Source: Terribacillus saccharophilus
GTDB taxonomy: Bacteria > Bacillota > Bacilli > Bacillales > Amphibacillaceae
DNA length: 64,000 nt
Direction: 5' to 3'
NCBI RefSeq assembly: GCF_002272075.1
Contig: NZ_NPBJ01000003.1
Location: 1-64,000 of the forward strand
The position numbers were made by a program, and so were the translations under genes. The notes beneath the pieces are model-generated. The model saw nothing but the letters and a program-made list of their open reading frames with translations, had not been told where the DNA came from and searched no databases. Positions 16,016-24,122 of the stretch are shown piece by piece (the stretch's first letter is position 1; each line of letters begins with the position of its first letter).

Positions 16016-16462
16016 CCAGGTGAACTGACCAAGTGAGGATGGAGTATAATATGCCGATCTGCTCACAGGTGTCTGCTGTTTTGGTTTGGTATCCTGCTGA
16101 GGTAAATCCAAATAGCTGGAAAGGATCCGCTTTGCTTGAGAAAGGGAGAGGTTTGGCCTCGGGTTCCGAAAGGTCTTGTCCAATTCTCCAAGATGCGGCA
16201 GTGTTTTGAAATCTTCCTTTGCAGCCGGGATATGAAAGTAATAGTCTGCTATTTGTACCAGCATGGTAGAGTGCTGCCTGCTGAGTTTAGGGTGTTCCGA
16301 GAAATGCAGGCCAATTTTCTTTGCTTTGTTCTGTTCCAGCAGTTTTGCTACTGTTTGTTTCTTTAATTGATATAAGTGGCTTGGATCAGAAGCTGTTTTT
16401 GCGTGCCGATTGACAACGAACAACGCTTTTGCTATATCCTCTAATGTCCAGTTCACTTTCAT
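15989..16462 (-). CDS. ykyB: YkyB family protein
   Basis: A 157-residue basic soluble protein matching the conserved Bacillaceae family YkyB (TLEDIAKALFVVNRHAKTA at the N-terminus, PHLGELD and NLSLSQAKRIL in the middle). No function is known. The start at 16462 follows ATAGGAGGTTTAATCGC. Its neighbour ykuE is also nearby in B. subtilis, which supports the call. A separate sigma-A promoter lies at 16512-16540, between ykuE and this gene. Confidence 0.85.
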   Translation of the reverse strand: MKVNWTLEDIAKALFVVNRHAKTASDPSHLYQLKKQTVAKLLEQNKAKKIGLHFSEHPKLSRQHSTMLVQIADYYFHIPAAKEDFKTLPHLGELDKTFRNPRPNLSLSQAKRILSSYLDLPQQDTKPKQQTPVSRSAYYTPSSLGQFTWPEKKKRRS

Positions 16463-16511
16463 GCGATTAAACCTCCTATTGTAGGAATTGACCCTATCGG
16501 AGAATGGTACT

Positions 16512-16540
16512 ATAGTACAGAAAAGCTGTACGCTTGGCAA
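16512..16540 (-). promoter_or_regulatory. Sigma-A promoter of ykyB
   Basis: On the minus strand TTGCCA (16540-16535), 17 bp, TACTAT (16517-16512), placed about 50 bp before the ykyB start. Confidence 0.7.
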
Positions 16541-16548
16541 GCTCTTTC

Positions 16549-17418
16549 TTATTTAAGCTCGACATGCTTTGGTCCATGCTGCAGGGTAAGTATTGATATT
16601 TCTGGCGGACATGCAAAACGAATTGGCATCCTGGTCGTGCCGACACCTCTTGAGACGAAGACATGCAAGGGTCGTGAACCGACTTCATAATGACTATCCA
16701 CATATCGTCTGCCATATGGAGGTACAATCACTTCGCCGTAAAAAGGAATTCGCACCTGGCCGCCATGCGAGTGGCCGGATAATTGAACGTCAACAGGTAA
16801 ATGTCTGACATTCTCAGCTAAATCCGGTTCATGTGCCAACAGGATGGTAAAGGAATCTTCATCGCTATGACGAGTCGCTGCATGCAGGTTCGGTGTACTT
16901 CGGATGACATCATCAATGCCAGCCAGAACGATATGTTCCTGTCCGCGTTTTAGGAATGTAGCTGTGTTGTGCAGGGCAGTGAATCCTCCAGCTTTCATAT
17001 ACTTCGCAACAATTGCTTCACTTTCGTCACGATAATCATGGTTGCCATATATCCAGTACTTTCCGAATGGAGCCTGAAGTGTCGTTAAGCAATCGACAAT
17101 CTCTTGCTTCCATTTCAGTCGGATCGGACGATCGGCAAAATCGCCAGTAAATACAATGACGTCTGCTTGCTGTTCTTGAATATGACGTACTAAACGTTTA
17201 AGCTTCCTAATGGAATAATGATAACCTAAATGCAAATCACTGAACTGAACAATTTTCAGTCCATGGAAAGATTTCGGTAGCCTTTCACTAGTAAGTGTAT
17301 ATGACTTAGTCACCAGTTTTGCTGGTTCTATATGTCGTGCATACATATATCCAAGGCCAGCTGCGGCAACAATAGTTCCCGCAGCAGCTGAAATCCAATT
17401 CTTATTCATAACAATCAT
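16549..17418 (-). CDS. ykuE: Calcineurin-like metallophosphoesterase (YkuE-like)
   Basis: A 289-residue phosphoesterase with one N-terminal hydrophobic anchor (ISAAAGTIVAAAGLGYMYA). The metal-binding motifs occur in order: FSDLHLGYH (D-x-H), FTGDFAD (GD), YGNHDYRD (GNH[DE]), then LLAHEP and LSGHSHGGQ (GHxH). B. subtilis YkuE is exported by the Tat pathway; here the N-terminus lacks a twin-arginine motif, so a membrane anchor or other export route is more likely. Two starts are possible, 17418 (MIVMNK) and 17409 (MNKNW); the ribosome site GAAGG is short-spaced for the first and long-spaced for the second. Confidence 0.88.
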   Translation of the reverse strand: MIVMNKNWISAAAGTIVAAAGLGYMYARHIEPAKLVTKSYTLTSERLPKSFHGLKIVQFSDLHLGYHYSIRKLKRLVRHIQEQQADVIVFTGDFADRPIRLKWKQEIVDCLTTLQAPFGKYWIYGNHDYRDESEAIVAKYMKAGGFTALHNTATFLKRGQEHIVLAGIDDVIRSTPNLHAATRHSDEDSFTILLAHEPDLAENVRHLPVDVQLSGHSHGGQVRIPFYGEVIVPPYGRRYVDSHYEVGSRPLHVFVSRGVGTTRMPIRFACPPEISILTLQHGPKHVELK

Positions 17419-17439
17419 GCACCTTCTTTTATCCGTAAT

Positions 17440-17480
17440 AAAGGCACTCTTCCCCAATACAATGGAGAGAATGCCTTTTT
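17440..17480 (-). terminator. Terminator of the hemolysin III-like gene
   Basis: GGCATTCTCTCC and GGGGAAGAGTGCC form an imperfect stem on the minus strand just after the stop at 17484; the T-run (TTTATT) is modest. Confidence 0.6.
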
Positions 17481-17483
17481 TAA

Positions 17484-18116
17484 TTAGATGATGAACAGGA
17501 TGGCGAAGAAATGGAACGCCGAGCCTGCCAGCACGAACAAATGCCATACAACGTGATGGTAGGGAATCTTTCGCCAAACATAGAACACAGCACCAATTGT
17601 ATAGAAAAGGCCGCCAATAGCCAAATAAAGAATCGTCTGATGCGGCAGCGCCGCCAGCATTGGTTCCCATACTAGGACGATCATCCAGCCCATCAATAGA
17701 TAGAAGACTGTAGACATGATCAAGAATTTCTTGACAAAGAAAATCTTAAAGATGATTCCTCCAAGTGCAATGCCCCAAACGATGCTAAAAATGGTCCAAC
17801 CGAGTGAGCTTCTGAGGCCGATCAGCAGTAAGGGTGTATAGGTACCAGCGATGAAAAGATAGATAGCTGCGTGATCGATAATCTGGAAAATATCCTTCAC
17901 TTTTCCCTCGGGCAAGGCGTGGACGATAGTCGAAGAGAGATACATGAGCAGCATCGTTGTTCCATAAATCGTAACAGAGACGATGATCCATGGATCCTTC
18001 GTAAAGCTGGCCAAGACTACCGCAACAACAAGCGCTGCGATACTCAGTAAAGCACCGAACCCATGCGTGATGGAGTGAGCTGCTTCTTCTTTTTTCGTGA
18101 AAATATAAGTTTCCAA
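17484..18116 (-). CDS. Hemolysin III (HlyIII/PAQR) family membrane protein
   Basis: A 210-residue protein with seven predicted membrane helices. Conserved PAQR-type metal-site residues are visible: SSTIVHAL (Ser...His), an Asp in IIDHAAIYLFIAGTYTP, and the HHVVWHLFVLAGSAFHFFA His pair near the C-terminus. Despite the name, the physiological role in non-pathogenic Bacillaceae is unknown; B. subtilis YplQ is a relative. Translation starts with TTG at 18116, supported by GAGGTAAATAA; no ATG fits. Confidence 0.88.
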   Translation of the reverse strand: METYIFTKKEEAAHSITHGFGALLSIAALVVAVVLASFTKDPWIIVSVTIYGTTMLLMYLSSTIVHALPEGKVKDIFQIIDHAAIYLFIAGTYTPLLLIGLRSSLGWTIFSIVWGIALGGIIFKIFFVKKFLIMSTVFYLLMGWMIVLVWEPMLAALPHQTILYLAIGGLFYTIGAVFYVWRKIPYHHVVWHLFVLAGSAFHFFAILFII

Positions 18117-18328
18117 TTATTTACCTCATTTCTGCTTTGTTTCAGTATAATGCTTTTTCTAGCTTTTCACCATAAAAACAGAGTCAATCCTGGAAATATT
18201 TTATGGTGCAGATGCCCAAATGTGACACATTGCGGACGTTGTCGAAATTGGTAGCCTGCAGTGGGTTGTGGTAAACTGGTATAGGTGATTGACCTCCTTC
18301 TATTGCCGCTGACAAAAGGAGAGATCGA

Positions 18329-18802
18329 ATGGCAAAATTAGAGTTGCAGGAACTCACTGGAATAACGGTAGAGGACTTGATGATCGAGTCTGAAAAAGTT
18401 GCTCATGTTCAATTGAATAACCCGTTGGAGCACGCTTTGCTCGTGCTTGTTAAATCAGGTTATTCGGTCATTCCCGTACTTGATCATACGTATAGACTGC
18501 AGGGCATGATATCGAAGACAGCAATCCTGAATGAAGTTCTCGGTATGGAGAGATTCGAGATGGAGAAGCTTTCTGAAATTAAAGTGTCGGAAACGATGCT
18601 GCCAGATGTACCCGTATTGAAAAAGTCGGATTCGTTTCTAACAGCATTGAAAGCTGTGGTGAACCACGCTTTTCTTTGTGTGCTTGATGAGGAAGGATAC
18701 TTCGAGGGCATCCTGACTCGAAGGGCGATTCTCAAAAAAATGAACAGGTACTTGCATGAACAAGTGCATTACCATCCAACCGGCGATAAGACCAATGTCT
18801 GA
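18329..18802 (+). CDS. ykuL: c-di-AMP-binding CBS-pair protein (YkuL/DarB/CbpB)
   Basis: A 157-residue protein made of two CBS domains (about 8-72 and 83-145; repeated patterns YSVIPVLD...LQGMISK and HAFLCVLDEEGYFEGILTR). B. subtilis YkuL, renamed DarB/CbpB, binds cyclic di-AMP and, when free of it, activates the (p)ppGpp synthetase Rel and pyruvate carboxylase. The pyc gene and two Ktr potassium genes, also tied to c-di-AMP, lie in this window. AAAGGAGAG precedes the ATG. Flanking gene order (ykuL followed by dapH) supports the call, although ccpC and ykuNOP are absent between them. Confidence 0.88.
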   Translation: MAKLELQELTGITVEDLMIESEKVAHVQLNNPLEHALLVLVKSGYSVIPVLDHTYRLQGMISKTAILNEVLGMERFEMEKLSEIKVSETMLPDVPVLKKSDSFLTALKAVVNHAFLCVLDEEGYFEGILTRRAILKKMNRYLHEQVHYHPTGDKTNV

Positions 18803-18904
18803 TGACGTGTTTCCGGCGAACAGCCAGATGGCCGAAAAAGCTTGTTGATTAGTAAAACTTTTGATAAAGTAATTCCATACGTTGTTACATAGGAGGCAAA
18901 AACC

Positions 18905-19618
18905 GTGAAAATGATGGACGCAAATGAAATCATCTCTTTCATTTCGAATAGTAAAAAATCTACACCAGTTAAAGTATATGTAAAAGGAAAAGGCCTGGAC
19001 ACGCTAGCTTACCCAGAAAGCGTAAAAGCTTTCCCTGAAGCGAACACAGCAGTTCTATTCGGCGAATGGAGCGAGTTGGAAGGTTTCTTGACAGATACAG
19101 AAGCAATTGAGGATTATGTCATCGAGAATGACCGCCGAAACTCTGCGATTCCTCTATTAGACTTGAAGGGAATCAATGCCCGCATCGAGCCAGGAGTTGT
19201 CATCCGTGACCAAGTGGAAATCGGCGATGGAGCTGTTATCATGATGGGGGCTTCCATCAACATTGGTTCTGTTATCGGTGAAGGTACAATGATCGATATG
19301 AACGTCGTGATGGGCGGACGAGCAACTGTTGGTAAAAACTGCCACATCGGAGCTGGTACTGTCTTGGCAGGTGTTATCGAACCACCTTCTGCAAAACCAG
19401 TTGTCATCGAAGATGATGTTGTCATCGGTGCTAACGTTGTTGTATTGGAAGGCGTTACAGTAGGTAAAGGAGCGGTTGTTGCTGCTGGCGCAATCGTGAC
19501 AGAAGATGTAGCTCCAAATACACTTGTTGGCGGAACACCAGCACGTGTATTGAAAGAAATCGATGACCAGACGAAAGCAAAAACAGAGATTCGTCAGGAA
19601 CTTCGTAAATTGAACTAA
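18905..19618 (+). CDS. dapH: 2,3,4,5-tetrahydropyridine-2,6-dicarboxylate N-acetyltransferase
   Basis: A 237-residue enzyme that acetylates tetrahydrodipicolinate, the committed step of the acetylated diaminopimelate/lysine branch. The C-terminal two thirds is a left-handed beta helix of hexapeptide repeats ([59 protein letters not shown]). It corresponds to B. subtilis YkuQ. Translation starts with GTG at 18905 after TAGGAGGC. A hairpin terminator separates it from the deacetylase gene, suggesting only partial co-transcription. Confidence 0.95.
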   Translation: MKMMDANEIISFISNSKKSTPVKVYVKGKGLDTLAYPESVKAFPEANTAVLFGEWSELEGFLTDTEAIEDYVIENDRRNSAIPLLDLKGINARIEPGVVIRDQVEIGDGAVIMMGASINIGSVIGEGTMIDMNVVMGGRATVGKNCHIGAGTVLAGVIEPPSAKPVVIEDDVVIGANVVVLEGVTVGKGAVVAAGAIVTEDVAPNTLVGGTPARVLKEIDDQTKAKTEIRQELRKLN

Positions 19619-19623
19619 CAAGG

Positions 19624-19652
19624 AAAAAGGAGCAGCTGCTGCTCCTTTTTTT
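19624..19652 (+). terminator. Terminator between dapH and the deacetylase gene
   Basis: AAAAAGGAGCA pairs with TGCTCCTTTTT around GCTGC, followed by more T residues. It sits between two genes of one pathway, so it may lower rather than abolish downstream expression. Confidence 0.85.
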
Positions 19653-19677
19653 ATTATCAAATAAAGCAGGTGATTGC

Positions 19678-20790
19678 ATGGAAGATACATTGATACAGAT
19701 CAGACGGGATTTGCATCGTATACCCGAACTTGGATTCCAGGAAGAAAAGACACAGGCATATTTACTGGATTACATCGGCGAACTTCCTCAGGAATATTTA
19801 GAAATAAAAACTTGGCGGACTGGTATTGTCGTGAGAGTCACCGGATCTGTCGGATCAAAAACGATCGCATATCGTACTGATATCGATGGATTGCCGATTA
19901 CGGAAGCCACCGGACTGCTATATCAATCTGAGCACAACGGCCGTATGCATGCCTGTGGGCACGATCTGCATATGACAATTGCTTTAGGAGCATTGACTGC
20001 TTGTGCTAAAGATCAGCCTGCACAAAACGTCGTATTTATTTTTCAGCCTGCAGAGGAAGGTCCGGGAGGAGCTCTGCCGCTTATACAAAGCGGCATTTTG
20101 AAAGAGTGGTGGCCGGATGAAATATTCGCTCTTCACATTGCTCCTGAGCTGCCAGTTGGTACTGTTTCCTCCAGAACGGGATTGTTATTCGCTAATACAA
20201 GTGAGCTTTTCCTTGACTTCAAAGGGAAAGGCGGACATGCTGCATATCCGCATTTGACGAAAGATATGGTTGTGGCGGCTAGTACTTTTGTAACGAATAT
20301 GCAGGGGATAGTAGCGCGTAATTTGGATCCACTGCAAAGTGCCGTCATAACAATCGGGAAGATGGAAAGTGGATTTGTGCAGAACACAATCGCTGAGACT
20401 GCTCGCTTGGAAGGAACAATCAGAACGATGGATCCGGAAGCTATTGCCCTGGTGAAGCAGCATATCGAGCAGCAGGCAAGAGGACTGGAGATCAGCCATA
20501 ATTGTCAGATTGAGATAGATTATGGTTCGAATTATTACCAGGTGTATAACGACGGAACCAAGGTGGAAGCATTCCGAGAAGTTATAGCAAAAACTTCCTT
20601 GACGTATAAGGAAGCTCCGCCGGCAATGACTGGGGAGGATTTTGGCTATATGTTGAAGGAAATTCCCGGATTTATGTTTTGGTTAGGAGTCGATTCACCT
20701 TATGGATTGCATCATAGTAAGTTGCAGCCTGATGAAAAGGCATTGGGACATGGAGTCGAAGCTGTTTTAGCTTATATAAATCATGCATAA
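19678..20790 (+). CDS. ykuR: N-acetyldiaminopimelate deacetylase (YkuR, M20D family)
   Basis: A 370-residue metallo-aminoacylase that removes acetate from N-acetyl-LL-diaminopimelate, completing the branch served by dapH and patA. M20D family motifs are present: [10 protein letters not shown] (metal-binding Cys/His region), AEEGPGGA (catalytic Glu), [10 protein letters not shown] in the lid/dimerisation domain, [10 protein letters not shown], and a final His in [18 protein letters not shown] precedes the ATG. It lies 59 bp after dapH, as in B. subtilis. LL-DAP feeds both peptidoglycan and lysine. Confidence 0.94.
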   Translation: MEDTLIQIRRDLHRIPELGFQEEKTQAYLLDYIGELPQEYLEIKTWRTGIVVRVTGSVGSKTIAYRTDIDGLPITEATGLLYQSEHNGRMHACGHDLHMTIALGALTACAKDQPAQNVVFIFQPAEEGPGGALPLIQSGILKEWWPDEIFALHIAPELPVGTVSSRTGLLFANTSELFLDFKGKGGHAAYPHLTKDMVVAASTFVTNMQGIVARNLDPLQSAVITIGKMESGFVQNTIAETARLEGTIRTMDPEAIALVKQHIEQQARGLEISHNCQIEIDYGSNYYQVYNDGTKVEAFREVIAKTSLTYKEAPPAMTGEDFGYMLKEIPGFMFWLGVDSPYGLHHSKLQPDEKALGHGVEAVLAYINHA

Positions 20791-20791
20791 G

Positions 20792-20825
20792 AAAAGCGCA
20801 AAGCTTATGGCTTTGCGCTTTCTTC
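20792..20825. terminator. Bidirectional terminator between ykuR and the MscS gene
   Basis: AAAGCGCAAAGC (to 20804) pairs with GCTTTGCGCTTT (from 20810); it overlaps the final codons of the convergent MscS gene. Confidence 0.88.
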
Positions 20826-21659
20826 TTTTCGCTGCATAAAAACTTGATGCGGATAAGGAATTTCAATACCTTCTCTATCGAAGGCTTCCTTGATTGCCTT
20901 TTTCATATCGCGTTCTGCTCCGTATTGTTCCATATTGGCTGTGTGACCAATGATTCGCAAGGTGATTTCAGATGCTCCCAGTTCCTGTACGCCAATCACA
21001 TCTGGTCCTTCGCGGAAACGTTCATCCTGCTGGAAAGTATTACATATATCCTGCAGAACCTTGAGAGCATGATCAATATCATCCTCATAGCTGATGCCGA
21101 TATCAACCATAGCGCGCATGTTTCCGCGAGAGTGGTTGCTTATTCCGTTGATATTACGGTTCGGAATGAAATTCAACGTACCATCGAAGCTTCTCACCTG
21201 TGTCGTCCGTAACCCTACTTCCTCTACAACACCATTGTAGCCAGATGTGGTAATCACATCACCAACTTCAATTTGACGCTCCAAAAGGATGAAGAATCCA
21301 GTCACGATATCACTCACCAAACCTTGGGCACCGAAACCGATGGCAAGTCCGATTATCCCAGCTCCTGCAATCAATGGGCCGATTTGAATGTCGAACACAC
21401 CAAATATCATGACAATGAGGAGGAAAATCAAGGTATACCCATATGTATTGATAAGCAGTTTTTCTAATGTCATCATTCTGCTTGTAGAAATACGCTGTTT
21501 GGAACTTGCTTTGCTTAAGCTCGTAGAGATCAGTTTTTTTCCGACAGCTCGTAAAACGAAATAACCGATAATGATTAGCAGCAGCTGCAGACCGATTGAC
21601 ACGGATTTTTCGATTAAGCCATCGTAGTTGAATTGTAGTCCGTCTGTTAGAAAGTTCAT
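20805..21659 (-). CDS. Small-conductance mechanosensitive channel, MscS family (YkuT-like)
   Basis: A 284-residue MscS channel with about three membrane helices. The pore helix is Gly/Ala-rich (GPLIAGAGIIGLAIGFGAQGLVSDIVTGFFILLERQIEVGD), which is diagnostic, and the beta and mixed alpha/beta domains of the cytosolic vestibule follow (NFIPNRNINGISNHSRG). It acts as an osmotic safety valve. The start at 21659 has AAAGGAGAC upstream; a longer in-frame reading has no ribosome site. It occupies the ykuT position of the ykuQ-ykuV block. Confidence 0.93.
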   Translation of the reverse strand: MNFLTDGLQFNYDGLIEKSVSIGLQLLLIIIGYFVLRAVGKKLISTSLSKASSKQRISTSRMMTLEKLLINTYGYTLIFLLIVMIFGVFDIQIGPLIAGAGIIGLAIGFGAQGLVSDIVTGFFILLERQIEVGDVITTSGYNGVVEEVGLRTTQVRSFDGTLNFIPNRNINGISNHSRGNMRAMVDIGISYEDDIDHALKVLQDICNTFQQDERFREGPDVIGVQELGASEITLRIIGHTANMEQYGAERDMKKAIKEAFDREGIEIPYPHQVFMQRKEESAKP

Positions 21660-21786
21660 ACCATGTCTCCTTTTACAATTTTCTGCTCCTAGGTGAGTTC
21701 CCGGAATAGTCAAAGATGAAACGCTCTGTAACACATGCTGCTTCTATGCATATAGTGACACAGGTATAAATGAAGGGGGAGAGCCC

Positions 21787-22335
21787 ATGATCGGAAGTGT
21801 TGCACCTCAGTTCGAGCTGCCAGCTGTCATGCCGGATGGTAAGACGGCAACCATCAGCTTGAAACAGTTTGATACGAAGAAATGGCTGGTGCTCTTTTTT
21901 TATCCTCGTGATTTCAGTACAGTTTGTCCTACTGAATTGAATGATTTAGCAGATCAAATTAATACAGTACGTGAATTGGATGCAGAAGTAGTTGCAATTT
22001 CTACAGATAGTCTCATGTCTCACGCTGCATGGCAAAAATTACCTCGGGAGCAGAATGGTATTCAGCATATCACCTATCCATTAGCTTCGGATTTTACAGG
22101 TGACGTGTCACAAGCTTACGGTGTGCTGGATGGGAAAAGCTATACTTCTGTACGAGCTACGATTATCGTCAATCCGGAAGGCCAGATTTGTTATTATTTA
22201 ATGCATGCTGATTTGGTAGGGAGAGAGACATCAGAATTGCTGCGTGTATTGGAGGCTCTTCAAACAGGAGAAGCCTGTGGTGTGAATTGGCAGCCTGGTG
22301 ATGAAGTACTTGAGAGGGAGGATGTTCCATTATGA
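21787..22335 (+). CDS. ykuU: Typical 2-Cys peroxiredoxin (AhpC/TSA, YkuU-like)
   Basis: A 182-residue thiol peroxidase that reduces hydrogen peroxide and organic peroxides in the cytosol. The peroxidatic Cys47 lies in FYPRDFSTVCPTE with the conserved Pro/Thr pocket, and the resolving Cys164 is in GEACGVNWQPGD. GGGGGAGAG precedes the ATG. Its stop overlaps the start of the thioredoxin-like gene by four bases, so the oxidised peroxiredoxin may be recycled by that protein, which is inferred from the coupling. Confidence 0.94.
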   Translation: MIGSVAPQFELPAVMPDGKTATISLKQFDTKKWLVLFFYPRDFSTVCPTELNDLADQINTVRELDAEVVAISTDSLMSHAAWQKLPREQNGIQHITYPLASDFTGDVSQAYGVLDGKSYTSVRATIIVNPEGQICYYLMHADLVGRETSELLRVLEALQTGEACGVNWQPGDEVLEREDVPL

Positions 22336-22763
22336 TGCCACAACTACCAGATGCAATTGACCAGCAGACATCAAATTGGCTTTATCCACCTCAGCAAATT
22401 GCCGGCGGTCGGCCAGTAATCATTTACTTTTGGTCTATTAGCTGTTCAGTCTGTAAAGATAAAATGCCTGTTTTTCTGGATTTTGCAAAACATGAAGGCC
22501 AGTTTTTTGACATTCTATTAGTTCATGTTCCTCGCTCAACATCGGATCTAGATATTGAAACGATACATGACTATTTGCTTCCAAAGAATATAGATCTGCC
22601 TGTCTATCTCGATCAAAGACATCAGATGAAGAATACATTCAGAGTACAAAAGCTGCCTTGCATTGTCTTGCTGGACAGAAAAGGCAGAGTTCGACATTTA
22701 CAGTCTGGCGGTAATTTTACGACTATGCTGACAAATCAGCTAGATGCGCTAAGATACAGTTAA
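22332..22763 (+). CDS. ykuV: Thioredoxin-fold thiol-disulfide oxidoreductase (YkuV-like)
   Basis: A 143-residue soluble thioredoxin-like protein. The redox motif is IYFWSISCSVCKDKMP, a CSVC site rather than CGPC, followed by the cis-Pro loop KLPCIVLLD. No signal peptide is present, so it should be cytosolic. It starts within the stop of ykuU (ATGA overlap; a second ATG follows immediately), the same arrangement as in B. subtilis, where YkuV has thiol-reducing activity. Confidence 0.9.
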   Translation: MMPQLPDAIDQQTSNWLYPPQQIAGGRPVIIYFWSISCSVCKDKMPVFLDFAKHEGQFFDILLVHVPRSTSDLDIETIHDYLLPKNIDLPVYLDQRHQMKNTFRVQKLPCIVLLDRKGRVRHLQSGGNFTTMLTNQLDALRYS

Positions 22764-22829
22764 GCAGACTTTCTACTTATAAGTGATTCATGGTAAGCTT
22801 GCTCTATCAGAACATAAAGGATGATCGAT

Positions 22830-23999
22830 ATGAGCAAGCTACTATACAGAGAAGACGCATTTTGTGAGAAGTGGGAAACGGAAGTTGACAATACATATGA
22901 AAAAGATGGCCTCTATTATGTATCACTGAAAGAAACAGCTTTTTACCCTGGTGGAGGCGGGCAGCCAGCAGATCGAGGTACAATAGCCGATTTGGAAGTT
23001 AAAGCTATAGAAAGCAAGGATGCTGTACCATACTACGGTTTGGAGTCCCGCATCAAAGGAAAGGTCGAATGCCGGATAGAATGGGATTATCGCTTTGATT
23101 TAATGCAGCAGCATACTGGACAGCATCTACTTTCTGCTGCTTTTCGTCTCGTTTTAGATCGACCAACGATTGGATTTCATTTAGGACAGGAAGCTGTGAC
23201 AATTGATGTATCTGGTGACAAACTGACAGAAGCTGAACTGCAATTGACAGAACAAAAGGTGAATGAACTAATCTATGATAACCGTCAGATTTCCAGCTAC
23301 TATGTGACAGCTGCACAGCTAGCCGAACTGCCTGTTGTCAAGCAGCCGTCTGTAACAGAAGACGTTAGAATAGTTGAAATTGATGGAGTGGAATACAATC
23401 CTTGTGGTGGTACACATGTCTTATCTACTGGACAAATAGGATTGATCAAAATCCTTAAAACAGAAAAACAAAAGCAGGGACAGCGTGTTTATTTCCTATG
23501 CGGCAAGCGCGCTTTAGAAACTACTAGGAATATGTTTAGCATTGTGGAGAAAGCTGCAGACCAATTCCAAACAAATAGCCAGGAAGTTCTCGACAGAATT
23601 CAGAAGCAAGCAGCTGATTTGCAAGCCGCTGTCAAAAGAGCGGAAGAGTTGGAAGCAAGACTTGAAGAATTGGAATTGCAAGAGCTCATACAAACAGAAA
23701 CCCCTATTGTAGCCCGTTCTTATGAAGGGAAAAACGTTAAAGCATTACAGCGTATGGCAGCAAAACTGCTCGAAGCAGGCAAGGAGTTTGTTATACTGTC
23801 AGATGCAGGGGAGCGGAAGCTGGTATTAACTCACCAACTTAATGAATTCCATAGCGGGAATCTATTCCGTACATCCCTATCCGAATTCGGAGGTAAGGGT
23901 GGCGGAAGTGCTCAGATGGCACAAGCTAGTTTTCAACAGACAGAGGATTTAGAACGATATGTACGATTCCTGCAAGAGCATTATCGAAGCATCGTGTAA
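22830..23999 (+). CDS. AlaX-type alanyl-tRNA editing protein with DHHA1 domain
   Basis: A 389-residue homologue of the editing and C-terminal parts of alanyl-tRNA synthetase, acting in trans to hydrolyse mischarged Ser- or Gly-tRNA(Ala). It has the N-terminal beta-barrel segment ETAFYPGGGGQPADRG, the zinc/catalytic motif QQHTGQHLLSA and the second zinc motif NPCGGTH. A coiled coil (about 235-275) leads to a DHHA1 oligomerisation/RNA-binding domain ending in a Gly-rich loop (SEFGGKGGGSAQMAQ). The ATG at 22830 is preferred over 22821 because AAAGG directly abuts the latter. The terminator stem begins in the last codons. Confidence 0.93.
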   Translation: MSKLLYREDAFCEKWETEVDNTYEKDGLYYVSLKETAFYPGGGGQPADRGTIADLEVKAIESKDAVPYYGLESRIKGKVECRIEWDYRFDLMQQHTGQHLLSAAFRLVLDRPTIGFHLGQEAVTIDVSGDKLTEAELQLTEQKVNELIYDNRQISSYYVTAAQLAELPVVKQPSVTEDVRIVEIDGVEYNPCGGTHVLSTGQIGLIKILKTEKQKQGQRVYFLCGKRALETTRNMFSIVEKAADQFQTNSQEVLDRIQKQAADLQAAVKRAEELEARLEELELQELIQTETPIVARSYEGKNVKALQRMAAKLLEAGKEFVILSDAGERKLVLTHQLNEFHSGNLFRTSLSEFGGKGGGSAQMAQASFQQTEDLERYVRFLQEHYRSIV

Positions 24000-24014
24000 A
24001 CGATGCTTTTTTTA
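23988..24014 (+). terminator. Terminator of the AlaX-like gene
   Basis: AGCATCGT (23988-23995) pairs with ACGATGCT (24000-24007) around GTAA, followed by seven T; it overlaps the stop codon. Confidence 0.9.
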
Positions 24015-24122
24015 TTTAACATAAATTCAAACTTTTTTAAATAATCGTTAATTTAAGCTGGTAAATTAGTTCGGAACCCGATATATTAGAACATGCGACT
24101 AATCTTGGAGGGGGAGAAGGGT

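Noticed and set aside
18803-18904. Lysine riboswitch (L box) before dapH
   Set aside because: The 102-bp gap is too short and lacks the conserved L-box segments.
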